This document shows positions 26,491 through 35,774 of a DNA stretch of 64,000 nt, piece by piece. How positions within the stretch are numbered: the stretch's first letter is position 1; every line of letters starts with the position of its first letter. Origin of the DNA: JANQEU01 sp965601455 (GTDB lineage Bacteria > Bacteroidota > Bacteroidia > Cytophagales > Cyclobacteriaceae); the NCBI GenBank assembly GCA_965601455.1, contig OZ271831.1:434001-498000 (forward strand), read 5' to 3'. The position numbers were made by a program, and so were the translations under genes. The notes under the pieces are model-generated. The model searched no databases, was not told the DNA's origin, and worked only from the letters and a program-made list of their open reading frames with translations.

Positions 26491-29328
26491 CTAGTTTATT
26501 CCCGGGTTTCTGAGATAGGCTAACAGACTTGCCATTTGTTTTTCGTCAATAATTCTCTCATAACCCTCCGGCATGATGGACTGATTTGTCCAATTGTCTT
26601 CCTTGATATTCTCCAGGAGAATGGTATGTTCTCTTCCGTCCGATTGCTTGATTGTAATGCTCGTAGTTGTTTCGGACGTGACCATGCCCGAATACACCTT
26701 TCCACCTGTTGTCGTAATCACATGAAGCTCGAGCTCGTAGGAGACCATCCGACTAGGATCGAGGATACTGGTAAGGAGAACTTCATCCGAGCGAGTCCCG
26801 ATGTTGGTCAAATCAGGTCCTATCTCTCCTCCTTTACCATTGATTGAATGGCAGGAAGTACAATTGGCACTGAAAATTCCAGCGCCTAGTTCCGGATCTT
26901 CAGGCTTGTCGTCAATAGCCACCAGGTATTGGTCAATCAGTTTTTGGCGGTCGGGATCGACCGTACTCTCCAGCAATTCTTTCGCTTTTTTTCGTACTTG
27001 ACTATTATCGTGATTCATTAAGGCATATCGTACTTCTTCCGTGACCTCGGTTGATCCCACTAGTTTTTGATCAAGAGCTTTTAAAACACTAAGACTTGAA
27101 GAGACGGAATTGATAGAATTGGAAATTAATTCAGACTTTGCTTTTTCCCCAAGGATGTCCAGCTCCAGGAAAAATTGATCCATGTATTCAGTGTCCTCCA
27201 GGTGACTGAGCATTCGTATGCCGGCTACCTGCAATTCAACGTTTTCTGTTCCTAAGATGACATCAATCAGCTGTTCAATTTGTTCCGAAGATGGTGTAAA
27301 TCGTAATACTTCAATCGCAAGTGGGGCTAGAAACTCGGACGGTTCTAATTCAATATTTTCCAAGGCGTATTGGAAAAACTCACTTTCTAATGGGGGTATT
27401 TCTGATCCTATTTGGTCAAGGATATCCAGATAACCAGCAAGCATAGACCATCGGGCGCAGGATCTGGCAGTCTCTTCATTAATAAATCTATTTATCCAAT
27501 TAGTATTCTTTGGCCCCGCATTGTAAGCAATCAGATTACCTATCTGCCTAAAGAAGTCAAGGTTTTCACGGCAGTCGCTTTGAAGGATTTCCTGTGTAAA
27601 TAGCTCATTGGCAAAATCCAGAGGAGCCTGGCTGGCAGCACTTAATGCGGCGATTTTTGTCCATTGATCCGGATATGATTTTAGAGTACTGACCAGTGTG
27701 CTCGCAACATCAAATTTTTGAGTTGCACCCAGAGCAAGAATAGCATGAAAACGTAAATCTCCATTTTGGCTCCGAGCCAATGATTGCAACTTTTCCAGAA
27801 TTTCTACGGGAATAGTGACATGTCTCTCGGCTAGTTTAATACCCTGTATTATAACATTTGAGTTCTCGTCGTTAAGCGCTTTTAGGATATGATCCGACTT
27901 TAATAAACCAAGACCTTCAAGCGTCCACAAGGTGTGATTTCTACTTAGCGGTTTTGAGTTGGAGAGCATTTCTTCCAACAAGGGACTAGCTTGGGCAATT
28001 TGATCTTCAATGATAAGTTGCTGCGCCATATCCCTTCGCCATGCGGCGCTGTCCTCGAATTGTGAAACCAGTTGTTGAACATCATTTCCGCCCAGCGCAG
28101 GTTTCATCCGATCGACATTGAGGGGCTTATCCTTTCTTGCGATCCTCCAGATGCGACCGTGGCTTTCACCTTCATTCCAATCGATTCCATCCTCTTTATC
28201 ATCATCAGCCCATTCCGGATGTTCGACAAACTTTCGATAGAAGTCCACCATGTACAGGGCACCATCAGGACCATTTGAGAAGTTGACCGGGTGAAACCAC
28301 TCATCCGTTGATTGCAGGAATTCTTTCTCTTCTTCAATATTGCGAGCACGAAAGACGGGACCCTCTTTTTCGAGTTTTCTACGGATGACTGCTGCCTGCA
28401 CCGATTCGCCAGCAAAGAAGCTACCATCGTATGCTGGACCCAGAAGGTTTCCTCGGTAAGCGGTTAAGCCAGATAAGGAAGTGAAGTAGCCAATGGGATC
28501 CTGGTTGAACCGCAAGGTGCTCGTCAATAAAGTCCAAACTCTCCGATCGTGCTCCCCAAGAGAAGTATCGAAAATGCTTTGGTTAACGAGTGCAGGATTT
28601 CTCTCAAGATATTGTTGCTCAAGTAACACCTGCCGGGCAAATCGATGGTTAAGGGTGGTGAAACGATTTCCCCAATTGTCAATGGCCAAGCCAAATTGAC
28701 TCAATCCACTGATTGCTTCAATCTCATTGGTTTCGGGGTTGAAACGGAAGTCTCTTCCGGTAATCGACGTGGATTCATCGGTTTCACCGAATCGAATCTC
28801 TCCACTGGCTCTACCATTCGCCCCGTATATCCAATTATCAAGTCCCCACTGCAAGGAATTGGCACGGTATTGTTCGTTAGCGGGCTCAAATCCTGTCAGG
28901 AAAATCTCCTTTTTATCCGCCACTCCATCACCATCAGTGTCATGCATTAGGTATATATGAGGTGCATCTGCAATCAATAGGCCGTTCTTGTAGTACATCA
29001 CACTAACAGGAAAGTCCAGGTTATCGGCAAAAGTGCTTTTGAGGTTATAAACACCATCTCCATCGTCGTCGGTCAGCTTCTTAATCTTTCCCTTATTCTT
29101 TGTAACGGGATAACCTGTCATTTCCACTACATACAGACTTCCATCTGGTCCCCAGCACATATCCACCGGGCTAATGATGTCTGGTTCGCTAGCGATTAGT
29201 GTAATTTCGAGGTTTGGATCTGCCAATTGGAATGATTCCAATTCCTCCGATGGGCTCAAAGGGCTATATTTCTCTTCATTGCAACCGAAAAGACTTATTA
29301 TAGTTAGGAGCAAAACGCTTCTTTTCAT
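26491..29328 (-). CDS. PVC-type haem-binding lipoprotein with propeller dehydrogenase-like domain and HEAT repeats
   Basis: About 945 residues. A lipoprotein signal (LLLTIISLFGC, Cys16) is followed by a six-bladed propeller of the membrane-bound dehydrogenase/PQQ-sugar-dehydrogenase-like type (SPVDMCWGPDGSLYVVEMTG, FRFNPETNEIEAISGLSQFG, NGPDGALYMVDFYR), then helical HEAT-type repeats (about 430-760), and a C-terminal cytochrome c domain with CTSCH (Cys823, Cys826, His827), preceded by GAGIFSAN and followed by GPDLTNIGTR. Proteins with this layout are abundant in Planctomycetes and Cytophagales and are thought to oxidise sugars or alcohols in the periplasm, passing electrons to the haem. The start is ATG 29328; the frame reads 14 codons further up, without a signal-like sequence. 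Confidence 0.88.
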   Translation of the reverse strand: MKRSVLLLTIISLFGCNEEKYSPLSPSEELESFQLADPNLEITLIASEPDIISPVDMCWGPDGSLYVVEMTGYPVTKNKGKIKKLTDDDGDGVYNLKSTFADNLDFPVSVMYYKNGLLIADAPHIYLMHDTDGDGVADKKEIFLTGFEPANEQYRANSLQWGLDNWIYGANGRASGEIRFGETDESTSITGRDFRFNPETNEIEAISGLSQFGLAIDNWGNRFTTLNHRFARQVLLEQQYLERNPALVNQSIFDTSLGEHDRRVWTLLTSTLRFNQDPIGYFTSLSGLTAYRGNLLGPAYDGSFFAGESVQAAVIRRKLEKEGPVFRARNIEEEKEFLQSTDEWFHPVNFSNGPDGALYMVDFYRKFVEHPEWADDDKEDGIDWNEGESHGRIWRIARKDKPLNVDRMKPALGGNDVQQLVSQFEDSAAWRRDMAQQLIIEDQIAQASPLLEEMLSNSKPLSRNHTLWTLEGLGLLKSDHILKALNDENSNVIIQGIKLAERHVTIPVEILEKLQSLARSQNGDLRFHAILALGATQKFDVASTLVSTLKSYPDQWTKIAALSAASQAPLDFANELFTQEILQSDCRENLDFFRQIGNLIAYNAGPKNTNWINRFINEETARSCARWSMLAGYLDILDQIGSEIPPLESEFFQYALENIELEPSEFLAPLAIEVLRFTPSSEQIEQLIDVILGTENVELQVAGIRMLSHLEDTEYMDQFFLELDILGEKAKSELISNSINSVSSSLSVLKALDQKLVGSTEVTEEVRYALMNHDNSQVRKKAKELLESTVDPDRQKLIDQYLVAIDDKPEDPELGAGIFSANCTSCHSINGKGGEIGPDLTNIGTRSDEVLLTSILDPSRMVSYELELHVITTTGGKVYSGMVTSETTTSITIKQSDGREHTILLENIKEDNWTNQSIMPEGYERIIDEKQMASLLAYLRNPGIN

Positions 29329-29432
29329 CACCAGATTGGATTGGAAATTCACTCTTGACGCAATATACAAGGGATATCCATCAACTAGTAAGAAGAATAA
29401 TTTGATAAGGCAGAAAAGGATCGAATGGTTTG

Positions 29433-30527
29433 TTATTCCATTGCCGCAATTACCTTGCTCATAATATTGTACGATCTCCGGTGGCCGGGCCCTGGTCCAT
29501 AAGCGCTTGAAATCAAAGCGACGACCATTTCCTTTTCAGGTATAATAACCAGGTGATTTCCTCCATTACCAGAGGCAAAGAGGTAGTTCACTTCGTTTTC
29601 ACCAAAAGTTCGGTTGGATTGGTACCAAAGGTTCACATAATGGTCAGCAAATGGATTATCCTCAGATAAATCAAAAACCGGTGAGGATAATTCATCCAGA
29701 TAGGCTGGGGATACAATCTGTTCTCCCTTCCATTTTCCTTCATTGGTGATCAGGACCCCGAGTTTAGCAAAATCCAGGGCGGTAAGGTAGATATTGCCTG
29801 CCGCACCTGTCTGATTTGATTCATTGGTATACCAGTAGTATTGTTTGATTCCCAAAGGTGCAAATACCTTCTTATCCGCATAGTCCCTCAGACTCACTCC
29901 CGTTAGTTCTTCGATAACCGCTCCGATTAAGACGGCATTGATGTCGGCATAGACCCAACGTTTTCCAGGCTTTCCATCAAGGGGGACATTTAGAATGACT
30001 TCTTTCCAATCATCCAGCGCTATCCAATTGACGGCATGCCCAGTAGTTCGTGAGTCGTCCGTATCGGCATCCAGACCTGAGGACATGTTTAATAAATGCC
30101 GGAGTGTAATGGATCGATAATCCTCATTGATTGTTGGGTACTTGTCTTTTGGAAAAAATGAATAGATATCCTGATCCAGGCTTTCTATTAATCCATCATT
30201 CATTGCGACCCCCAGGAGGAGGGAGGTGATGCTTTTTCCGGCCGAACGGACGTCATGGACAGTGTTTCTCCAATAGGTACTAAAGTATTCCTCAATAACA
30301 ATCTGATTGTTTTTGATCACTACCAGACCTCTAAAATCATTCGGGGGTGTGGCATGAATTAAATCCAAAAGATTCTGAATAGAATCACGATTAAAACCGG
30401 CTTTTTCCAGTGTGGCAAACGGTAATTCAGGGATTGATTTTCTTAGTTTATCTGGTTGAGCAAATACCTCAGACAATGAACAAAGTAGAAGAATGGCGAT
30501 AAGAGAATAATTCAAGTTGGCTCTCAT
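29433..30527 (-). CDS. Secreted serine hydrolase, class C beta-lactamase-like
   Basis: 364 residues with a signal peptide (LNYSLIAILLLCSLSEVFAQ). Penicillin-binding-protein-like fold: nucleophile motif SAGK (Ser95, Lys98), the second motif YAD at Tyr193, and GGNHLVIIPEKEMVVAL in place of the KTG strand. Such proteins are usually esterases, D-aminopeptidases or of unknown activity, and rarely true beta-lactamases; the distant YxN variant here argues against resistance. It is the upstream neighbour of the PVC-type cytochrome gene, with a gap of about 100 bases. Confidence 0.83.
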   Translation of the reverse strand: MRANLNYSLIAILLLCSLSEVFAQPDKLRKSIPELPFATLEKAGFNRDSIQNLLDLIHATPPNDFRGLVVIKNNQIVIEEYFSTYWRNTVHDVRSAGKSITSLLLGVAMNDGLIESLDQDIYSFFPKDKYPTINEDYRSITLRHLLNMSSGLDADTDDSRTTGHAVNWIALDDWKEVILNVPLDGKPGKRWVYADINAVLIGAVIEELTGVSLRDYADKKVFAPLGIKQYYWYTNESNQTGAAGNIYLTALDFAKLGVLITNEGKWKGEQIVSPAYLDELSSPVFDLSEDNPFADHYVNLWYQSNRTFGENEVNYLFASGNGGNHLVIIPEKEMVVALISSAYGPGPGHRRSYNIMSKVIAAME

Positions 30528-30725
30528 GAAATTGTTATGTTGAATGCTATATTAAACCCTGGGAGTGCCACAATGGTTACCGTTATTTATTAATTGAATC
30601 GATTAGGAACAGGTGTGTTTCATTTAGGAACAAATATATCGCTATCAGATTATCATAAATCATTCATTATCAACACATTACTATTTTGGCAAGACCTTGG
30701 TTTAAGAAAATCCAAAACGTAAAAC

Positions 30726-31214
30726 ATGAATTATTTACTGATAGCAATAGTATCCTTCCTGGTTCCCATACAGAATGAGATGATTACCAGTGACCATCTG
30801 AAGGTTTTTGAAGGTGATTGGAATGGAACCTTGACATACCTGAATTACGGTGATGACGAAACTCTGGTTGATCTTTCATTTACCATGCAGGCGGTATTTG
30901 ATGGCAAATCATTGGATTTCGATTACTTCTATGATGAAGGAGATGGAAGGATTGAGAAACGAACTGGAAAATTCAGTTTGAAGGGAGAAGACATTCAGTT
31001 CAATGGAAAATGGCAGGTAGAGGAAGTGTTGATTGAGAGTCTGGATCGTTGGCAGCTACAACTAAGTAGTAAAGGCAAGGACAATAATCGGAAGGCAGCA
31101 TTCAAGCAATCAGTTCTGGTCACACCAAACAGGATTGAAGTGGTGAAGAATGTGAAATACCTGGATACGGACGGCGATTATTTCATGCGAAATCGGCACG
31201 TTTTTACTCGGTAA
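30726..31214 (+). CDS. Hypothetical beta-barrel (lipocalin-like) secreted protein
   Basis: 162 residues. A short hydrophobic N-terminus (MNYLLIAIVSFLVPIQN) may be an export signal. The body alternates strands with FEGDWNGTLTYLNY at the first strand, DLSFTMQAVFDGKSLDFDYFYDEG, and GKFSLKGEDIQFNGKWQVEE, similar to DUF1579/lipocalin-like proteins. It stands alone on the plus strand between divergent and convergent neighbours, its stop three bases from that of a DUF2200 gene. No function can be assigned. Confidence 0.65.
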   Translation: MNYLLIAIVSFLVPIQNEMITSDHLKVFEGDWNGTLTYLNYGDDETLVDLSFTMQAVFDGKSLDFDYFYDEGDGRIEKRTGKFSLKGEDIQFNGKWQVEEVLIESLDRWQLQLSSKGKDNNRKAAFKQSVLVTPNRIEVVKNVKYLDTDGDYFMRNRHVFTR

Positions 31215-31217
31215 GGT

Positions 31218-31583
31218 TTAGGGTTCTCGCAAGATTTTTTCCATTTTCTTTCCCTTAGCGAGTTCGTCTACAAGTTTGTCGAGGTATCGGCACTGCTGGG
31301 TTGTTGGGTTTTGAATTTCCTCCACACGATAACCGCATATGACTCCTTTAATCAGCCCGGCATTTGGATTTAATGTCGCCTGTTTAAAGAAATCTTCAAA
31401 GTTCGTTTTATCCGAAATATGCTTTTCCAAGTGGGCCTGGTTGTATCCGGTTAACCATTCAATTACCGTATGAAGCTCGTCCACTGTTCTGCCTTTTTTC
31501 TCCACTTTGGTAACATAATGAGGGTAAACTGAGGCGAAAGACATCATCGCTATTCGTTCATCGTGGTGGCTCGTATCTGTCAT
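31218..31583 (-). CDS. DUF2200 family protein
   Basis: About 121 residues, matching DUF2200 over its whole length: RIAMMSFASVYPHYVTKVEKKGRT, HTVIEWLTGYNQ, FFKQATLNPNAGLIKGVICGYRVEEI and a KLVDELAKGKKMEKI tail. This family is conserved, small and uncharacterised. I begin at ATG 31583, not the TTG twelve bases upstream, since relatives begin close to this methionine. Preceded by the subfamily-I dehalogenase gene on the same strand, with 225 bases between. Confidence 0.85.
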   Translation of the reverse strand: MTDTSHHDERIAMMSFASVYPHYVTKVEKKGRTVDELHTVIEWLTGYNQAHLEKHISDKTNFEDFFKQATLNPNAGLIKGVICGYRVEEIQNPTTQQCRYLDKLVDELAKGKKMEKILREP

Positions 31584-31667
31584 TGTGGTACTCAATTTTG
31601 TTGGTATGAAGGTAGCGTAATAAACAAAATTTTGAAAATATGACGAATGGTTAAAGGATCGCTTTTG

Positions 31668-31687
31668 CAGGGATACTAATATCCCTG
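31668..31687. repeat. Perfect 8-bp inverted repeat
   Basis: CAGGGATA and TATCCCTG flank a CTAA loop. It lies between the subfamily-I dehalogenase and DUF2200 genes and lacks a T-run on either side, so it is more likely an operator or processing hairpin than a terminator. A weaker ATTCTTT/AAAGAAT repeat follows at 31705-31730. Confidence 0.4.
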
Positions 31688-31808
31688 ATCTCGTTGATTC
31701 TTTTATTCTTTAATGGTAAGATCAAAGAATACTTTGCCTGAACGATTTAACACTTTAAATAGGATCATGTCTTCGGTTTGTATAGCTCGTTGACATGGTC
31801 TTTATCAT

Positions 31809-32705
31809 TCAAGTCACGTTCTTCTTATAAAATTCGATCATGATTTCAGCCAGTTCTTCCCCTTTTTCTTCCTGGATAAAGTGCCCGGCTTCCAGTAGCT
31901 GGTGATTTTGTCCCTGGGCACCGGGTACTATCTTTTGGAAGATCATTTCTGCCCCTTTCATGATTCTATCTTCTGTTCCAAAAACGGTAAGAAATGGTTT
32001 GTTGAATTCCCCCAATTTGCCCCAAGCCTCGATATTCTTCAGGGCCTCGGGGTCATTAGATTCTATTGGAACCAATGTAGGGAACATGCGAGCTCCAGCC
32101 TTGTATTCCTCGGAGGGAAAAGGTGCGTTGTAGGCGGCAATTACCTCATCGCTTAACTCCTGGACGGTGCCGGAATCAAGGACTCTGCCAATATCAAACT
32201 CCGGGGAACTTTGAGAGAAATCTCTCCATTTCATAAAACTTTCGGGCATCTTAATATTTCCGGTTGGTAATGTAGTATTTGAAGCTACGACCATAGAAAA
32301 CCGTTCTTCCATGTCGGCAACAACTCGCAAACCTGCAAGTCCTCCCCAATCCTGGCAGAACAGGACAATATTCTCCAGATCAAGTTTTTCGATTAAGAAT
32401 CGTATCCAATTCAGATGATTCTGATAGCTATAGTCTGACTTATTTACCGGTTTATCTGATTTACCAAAACCAATCAGATCCGGTGCGACAACCCGGAAAC
32501 CATTATTAGAAAGGATTGGAATCATTTTTCGGTATAAAAATGACCAACTGGGTTCGCCATGAAGGAGCAGAGCGACCGGTTTACTTTTATCTCCTTCATC
32601 CAGGTAATGCATTCTTAAACCTTCAACTGTATTAATGTAGTTCGGTGCGAAGGGGTAGTCAGGTAGTTGGTCAAACCTATCTTCAGGTGTTCGTATCGCT
32701 TCCAT
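31809..32705 (-). CDS. Haloalkane dehalogenase, subfamily I (DhlA type)
   Basis: 298-residue alpha/beta hydrolase. The subfamily-I pattern is complete: nucleophile Asp119 with Trp120 in FCQDWGGLAG, halide-binding Glu51 position in LHGEPSWSFLYRK and Trp160 in FMKWRDF (cap domain), acid Asp246 in VFGTEDRIM, His275 in EAGHFIQEEKG. This differs from the subfamily-II enzyme at 24780-25667, which uses Glu130 and Asn41, so the two are not recent duplicates. Cytoplasmic. The two nearest same-strand neighbours (DUF2200 downstream, S41 protease upstream) give no hint of substrate. Confidence 0.9.
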   Translation of the reverse strand: MEAIRTPEDRFDQLPDYPFAPNYINTVEGLRMHYLDEGDKSKPVALLLHGEPSWSFLYRKMIPILSNNGFRVVAPDLIGFGKSDKPVNKSDYSYQNHLNWIRFLIEKLDLENIVLFCQDWGGLAGLRVVADMEERFSMVVASNTTLPTGNIKMPESFMKWRDFSQSSPEFDIGRVLDSGTVQELSDEVIAAYNAPFPSEEYKAGARMFPTLVPIESNDPEALKNIEAWGKLGEFNKPFLTVFGTEDRIMKGAEMIFQKIVPGAQGQNHQLLEAGHFIQEEKGEELAEIMIEFYKKNVT

Positions 32706-32757
32706 GATTCATGTTTGTTGGATCAATAAAGGTAATTCAAGTCAGTTAGGAATCAAC

Positions 32758-34167
32758 TTAGTTGCCTAGCTGGAGCACGTACTCCAACTGACTATCCGAT
32801 AGACCTAATACATCCTTCTTGCTTTTCCGTAGGATAATATCCGGGATTACTCCTCTTCGAGTGTCACCACCGGACACTTTCAATTTCATTGTCCAGGCAG
32901 GATAGGTAACTCCAATTCCGGAATAAGGTAATGTGAAGCTTACCCTCCAACGACCGTCCACGTCCTCAAAAGCACCCCCTGATTCAGTGCCTATGATTGT
33001 GCCTGAGTGCTGGGATTTTATCAGACTGAGAAAAATACTGGTTGCCGATCGGGATCCGCCACTTGAAAGAATAAATACTTCACCTGAAAAACCAATTTTC
33101 TCTTTTGGTGTGAAGGTTTTTAAGACTTCGTTATCCTGAAGGTAGTACCCCGAATCTGTCTCATTATAATCCTTTTTTGAAAACCGTAGAGTTGCAGCAT
33201 TTGGAAGTTTATTTGTGAAATCGAAATCCAGGGTTTTAGCCTTTAGATACTTGTATATTTTGAAATCTTCAGCGGTAAAATAAGTGAGTAACTCTGCAGC
33301 TATAATTTCTTCACCTCCTCGATTGGTTCGGACATCAATAATGAGTTTTTCAACGTTCTTTTCTGCCAATTCCTTAAAAACGGATTCAAAATATTTAAGA
33401 TAATCTCTAACTCTTTTTCCTACTACCCAATACGCGAAAGTTGTTACTGTCAATATAGCCGTTTTATTAGGCTCATCAATTGTAAGTGAATAGGGTGGAT
33501 CATTCTCTGGTGGAAACAATGGAAATTTTCGTTCGATTGTGGCATGGCTACCCATGATAGTAGCTTGTTTCTCAATGTCATTTTCGTCATCCCGAAATTT
33601 TATAACGAACTCCTTATCTGAATCCAGGAATAGATAGTAAGCCATGGCAAAATTATTCTCGTAAGAGAGAATCGTTTTAAGAGCCGCATTGCTTAATGCT
33701 GATTTATAGCCCGTTGCCTTCTCCATTTTTTCCAGCAAGGAAGGGATTGAAAGTCCATTAATAGACAGGATTTCGTTCCCAATTAAATGATTGTCATCGG
33801 ACTTTTCACAACCTGTAATGACTAATAGACTATCGGTAACCCAAACATTGAAAGGAAGTAAGGCCGCATTACTGAGATTATCAAGAATTACTTTTGATGG
33901 AAGCACGCCGCTATGCCCTTCTCGAATCAGAGCCTCAACTTCAGAAAGCATTCTGAAGAATTCCAGATGGGTGGTTCCCTGTTCAACTTGATGCTGAATC
34001 GAGTCAAAGGTTTTGTCAAATTGGTCCCTGGAGCTGAATCGGTAAAGGTTTGGGTGAGTTTCAGTTAGGGCCTTTTTGAATATCTCAAAATCCTCTTGAA
34101 AACCAGACTGGGCATCTGCGTAATAACTGGAAAGGAGGAGGCAAACTATGATGCTATTTTTTAACAT
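32758..34167 (-). CDS. Secreted S41-family serine peptidase
   Basis: 469 residues with a signal peptide (MLKNSIIVCLLLSSYYADAQ). An N-terminal helical region (EDFEIFKKALTETHPNLY) is typical of the Bacteroidota S41 group; a PDZ-like stretch lies about 110-160 (IGNEILSINGLS); and the tail-specific protease fold follows with IIDVRTNRGG and FILSSGGSRSATS, where Ser374 is the catalytic serine. Probably acts in the periplasm or on secreted peptides. Same strand as, and 59 bases after, an S33 peptidase gene, so they may be co-expressed. Confidence 0.87.
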   Translation of the reverse strand: MLKNSIIVCLLLSSYYADAQSGFQEDFEIFKKALTETHPNLYRFSSRDQFDKTFDSIQHQVEQGTTHLEFFRMLSEVEALIREGHSGVLPSKVILDNLSNAALLPFNVWVTDSLLVITGCEKSDDNHLIGNEILSINGLSIPSLLEKMEKATGYKSALSNAALKTILSYENNFAMAYYLFLDSDKEFVIKFRDDENDIEKQATIMGSHATIERKFPLFPPENDPPYSLTIDEPNKTAILTVTTFAYWVVGKRVRDYLKYFESVFKELAEKNVEKLIIDVRTNRGGEEIIAAELLTYFTAEDFKIYKYLKAKTLDFDFTNKLPNAATLRFSKKDYNETDSGYYLQDNEVLKTFTPKEKIGFSGEVFILSSGGSRSATSIFLSLIKSQHSGTIIGTESGGAFEDVDGRWRVSFTLPYSGIGVTYPAWTMKLKVSGGDTRRGVIPDIILRKSKKDVLGLSDSQLEYVLQLGN

Positions 34168-34226
34168 AATGAACCCAAATTGATTTTGAATACCAATGTC
34201 TCCAGGAGCTTTTTCATTTAGTAAAT

Positions 34227-35693
34227 CTAATTCAGTGACGGATGTCCTTTTGCTTTTTTGCCCAGCCCAATGAATTTAATGTCTGAGTAGTAGGCTTCTT
34301 CAGTTTCCGGATTTACTCCCTTAAGAAACTCCGGGATAGTGCCAAAACGTGTTTCTTTGTCCCACAATACCTGCTCATGGCCGGCATTTCCAATGACCAC
34401 ATGGATTGCCTGACTAAATCCTTTCATCGTTTCCTCTACCTGATCGACCGGGGTTCTGCAGTCCAAATCGCCACTTAGAAATAACGTTGGAATATCGGAT
34501 TTCAGGGGGATAGAGGAATCGAATGATAGTTTATCCGTAGGCCAATAATCTTTGGCCGCTGAAAAGGGGAAGTTTACAACATTCCCGAATATACTCTCCT
34601 CGGCCTCTTTGGTGATTGTCTGCCACCTTGTCTCTCCCGCACCGGATGCCAGTTGCTGGTTAATTCCGTTTCCTGGAATAGCCAGGCTGAAGACTATCCT
34701 TTTTTGAGCAAACCATTTCAACATGCTGTAGTCCCCTTGATCAATTGTGTGTAGTAACCTCGGTATAATCGGGATATCAGAATAGTCATCAATGTCCAGT
34801 CTCAAAATCAGAGCCAGACCGAAGGCACCAATTGAAAGAGGCATTTCCTCCCCTGAGATCGGATTAGTGACATTTACTGTTGCTGGGTTATCTTCAAGCT
34901 TTGTCATTACCCGGTTCACCAGTTGGGTGAAGTCTGGAATAGACTTACTAAGATTCTTGTCTAAGGCTACCATTCCCGCCAACATTTCTATATGATCGTC
35001 CAGGTATCTTGGGTAATTAAAGGCCTGGTTCGGGGCATCTGCGCCAGCGAGAATGGCTTTACTGACCCTCCCGGGGAAAAGCTTCATCACGGTCATACCA
35101 ATGTGTGTACCATAACTGAAACCATAGATTATAAATTGATCCAGATTCAGTGCATAGGCAAGGTCATTAACATCATTCGCGTGTTCTTCAATAGAATAAC
35201 CATTTACATCTATTCCCCGATTCTTAAAGTCAACTAACGAGGCTTCTACCATTTTAGCATAATGATCATTAGAGGCTTCTTCTGTGACAAAAAACTCACT
35301 TGGGAAGGGTCCGTCCCATACATAGATTAAGGATTCATCGGTAGTTCCACGTTGGTCGATGAAGATTAAGTCAGACACTTCCAATAGTTCCACCCAGTAA
35401 GTCAGTTCTTCAGGATCCTCGGCAATCCATGTACTTGGACTTCCTCCACCTTCGAGATAGATAACCGGATCGACCGGGTTGTCAGATAAGCTTTTTAATC
35501 TCACATATTTAATTCGGATGGTTCTGCTTTGAGGGTTTTGACGGTTTTCAGGCACTTCGAGATACCCGATTTCCCCGGATATCTCAAGCTCATTTTCGGT
35601 TAGAAAAATACGTTCTTCAACATCCTTCAATTGACCGAAGCCTTTGATAAATAGCAAAAGGATAGCAATACAAGTAAGGGAAAAATTTCTCAT
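34227..35693 (-). CDS. Secreted S33-family (tripeptidyl/prolyl aminopeptidase-like) hydrolase
   Basis: 488 residues with a signal peptide (LTCIAILLLFIKGFGQ). Alpha/beta hydrolase: VIYLEGGGSPS (oxyanion loop), FIDQRGTTDES, nucleophile Ser193 in YGFSYGTHIG, acid in SGDLDCRTPV and base in IGNAGHEQV, with the TAP-like C-terminal region. This is the actinobacterial Tap / proline iminopeptidase type. It precedes an S41 protease on the same strand, so both may break down extracellular peptides. Confidence 0.85.
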   Translation of the reverse strand: MRNFSLTCIAILLLFIKGFGQLKDVEERIFLTENELEISGEIGYLEVPENRQNPQSRTIRIKYVRLKSLSDNPVDPVIYLEGGGSPSTWIAEDPEELTYWVELLEVSDLIFIDQRGTTDESLIYVWDGPFPSEFFVTEEASNDHYAKMVEASLVDFKNRGIDVNGYSIEEHANDVNDLAYALNLDQFIIYGFSYGTHIGMTVMKLFPGRVSKAILAGADAPNQAFNYPRYLDDHIEMLAGMVALDKNLSKSIPDFTQLVNRVMTKLEDNPATVNVTNPISGEEMPLSIGAFGLALILRLDIDDYSDIPIIPRLLHTIDQGDYSMLKWFAQKRIVFSLAIPGNGINQQLASGAGETRWQTITKEAEESIFGNVVNFPFSAAKDYWPTDKLSFDSSIPLKSDIPTLFLSGDLDCRTPVDQVEETMKGFSQAIHVVIGNAGHEQVLWDKETRFGTIPEFLKGVNPETEEAYYSDIKFIGLGKKAKGHPSLN

Positions 35694-35749
35694 GTCATTT
35701 CGTTTTCGACAAAAGTGAATTCTAACTCATGATCTCGGAAATCGAAAGA

Positions 35750-35771
35750 GTCTCATATGGCTATGTGAGAC
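35750..35771. terminator. Hairpin after the four-gene operon
   Basis: GTCTCATAT (35750-35758) and ATGTGAGAC (35763-35771) form a nine-position stem with a GGCT loop and one G-U pair or mismatch depending on strand. It is three bases past the stop of the AraC gene and is followed on the minus strand by TCTTTCGATTT. Confidence 0.45.
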
Positions 35772-35774
35772 CTT

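Noticed and set aside
29433..30527. Antibiotic-resistance beta-lactamase
   Set aside because: The SxxK motif is present but the YxN and KTG motifs are altered, and the protein resembles the esterase/DD-peptidase-like group.
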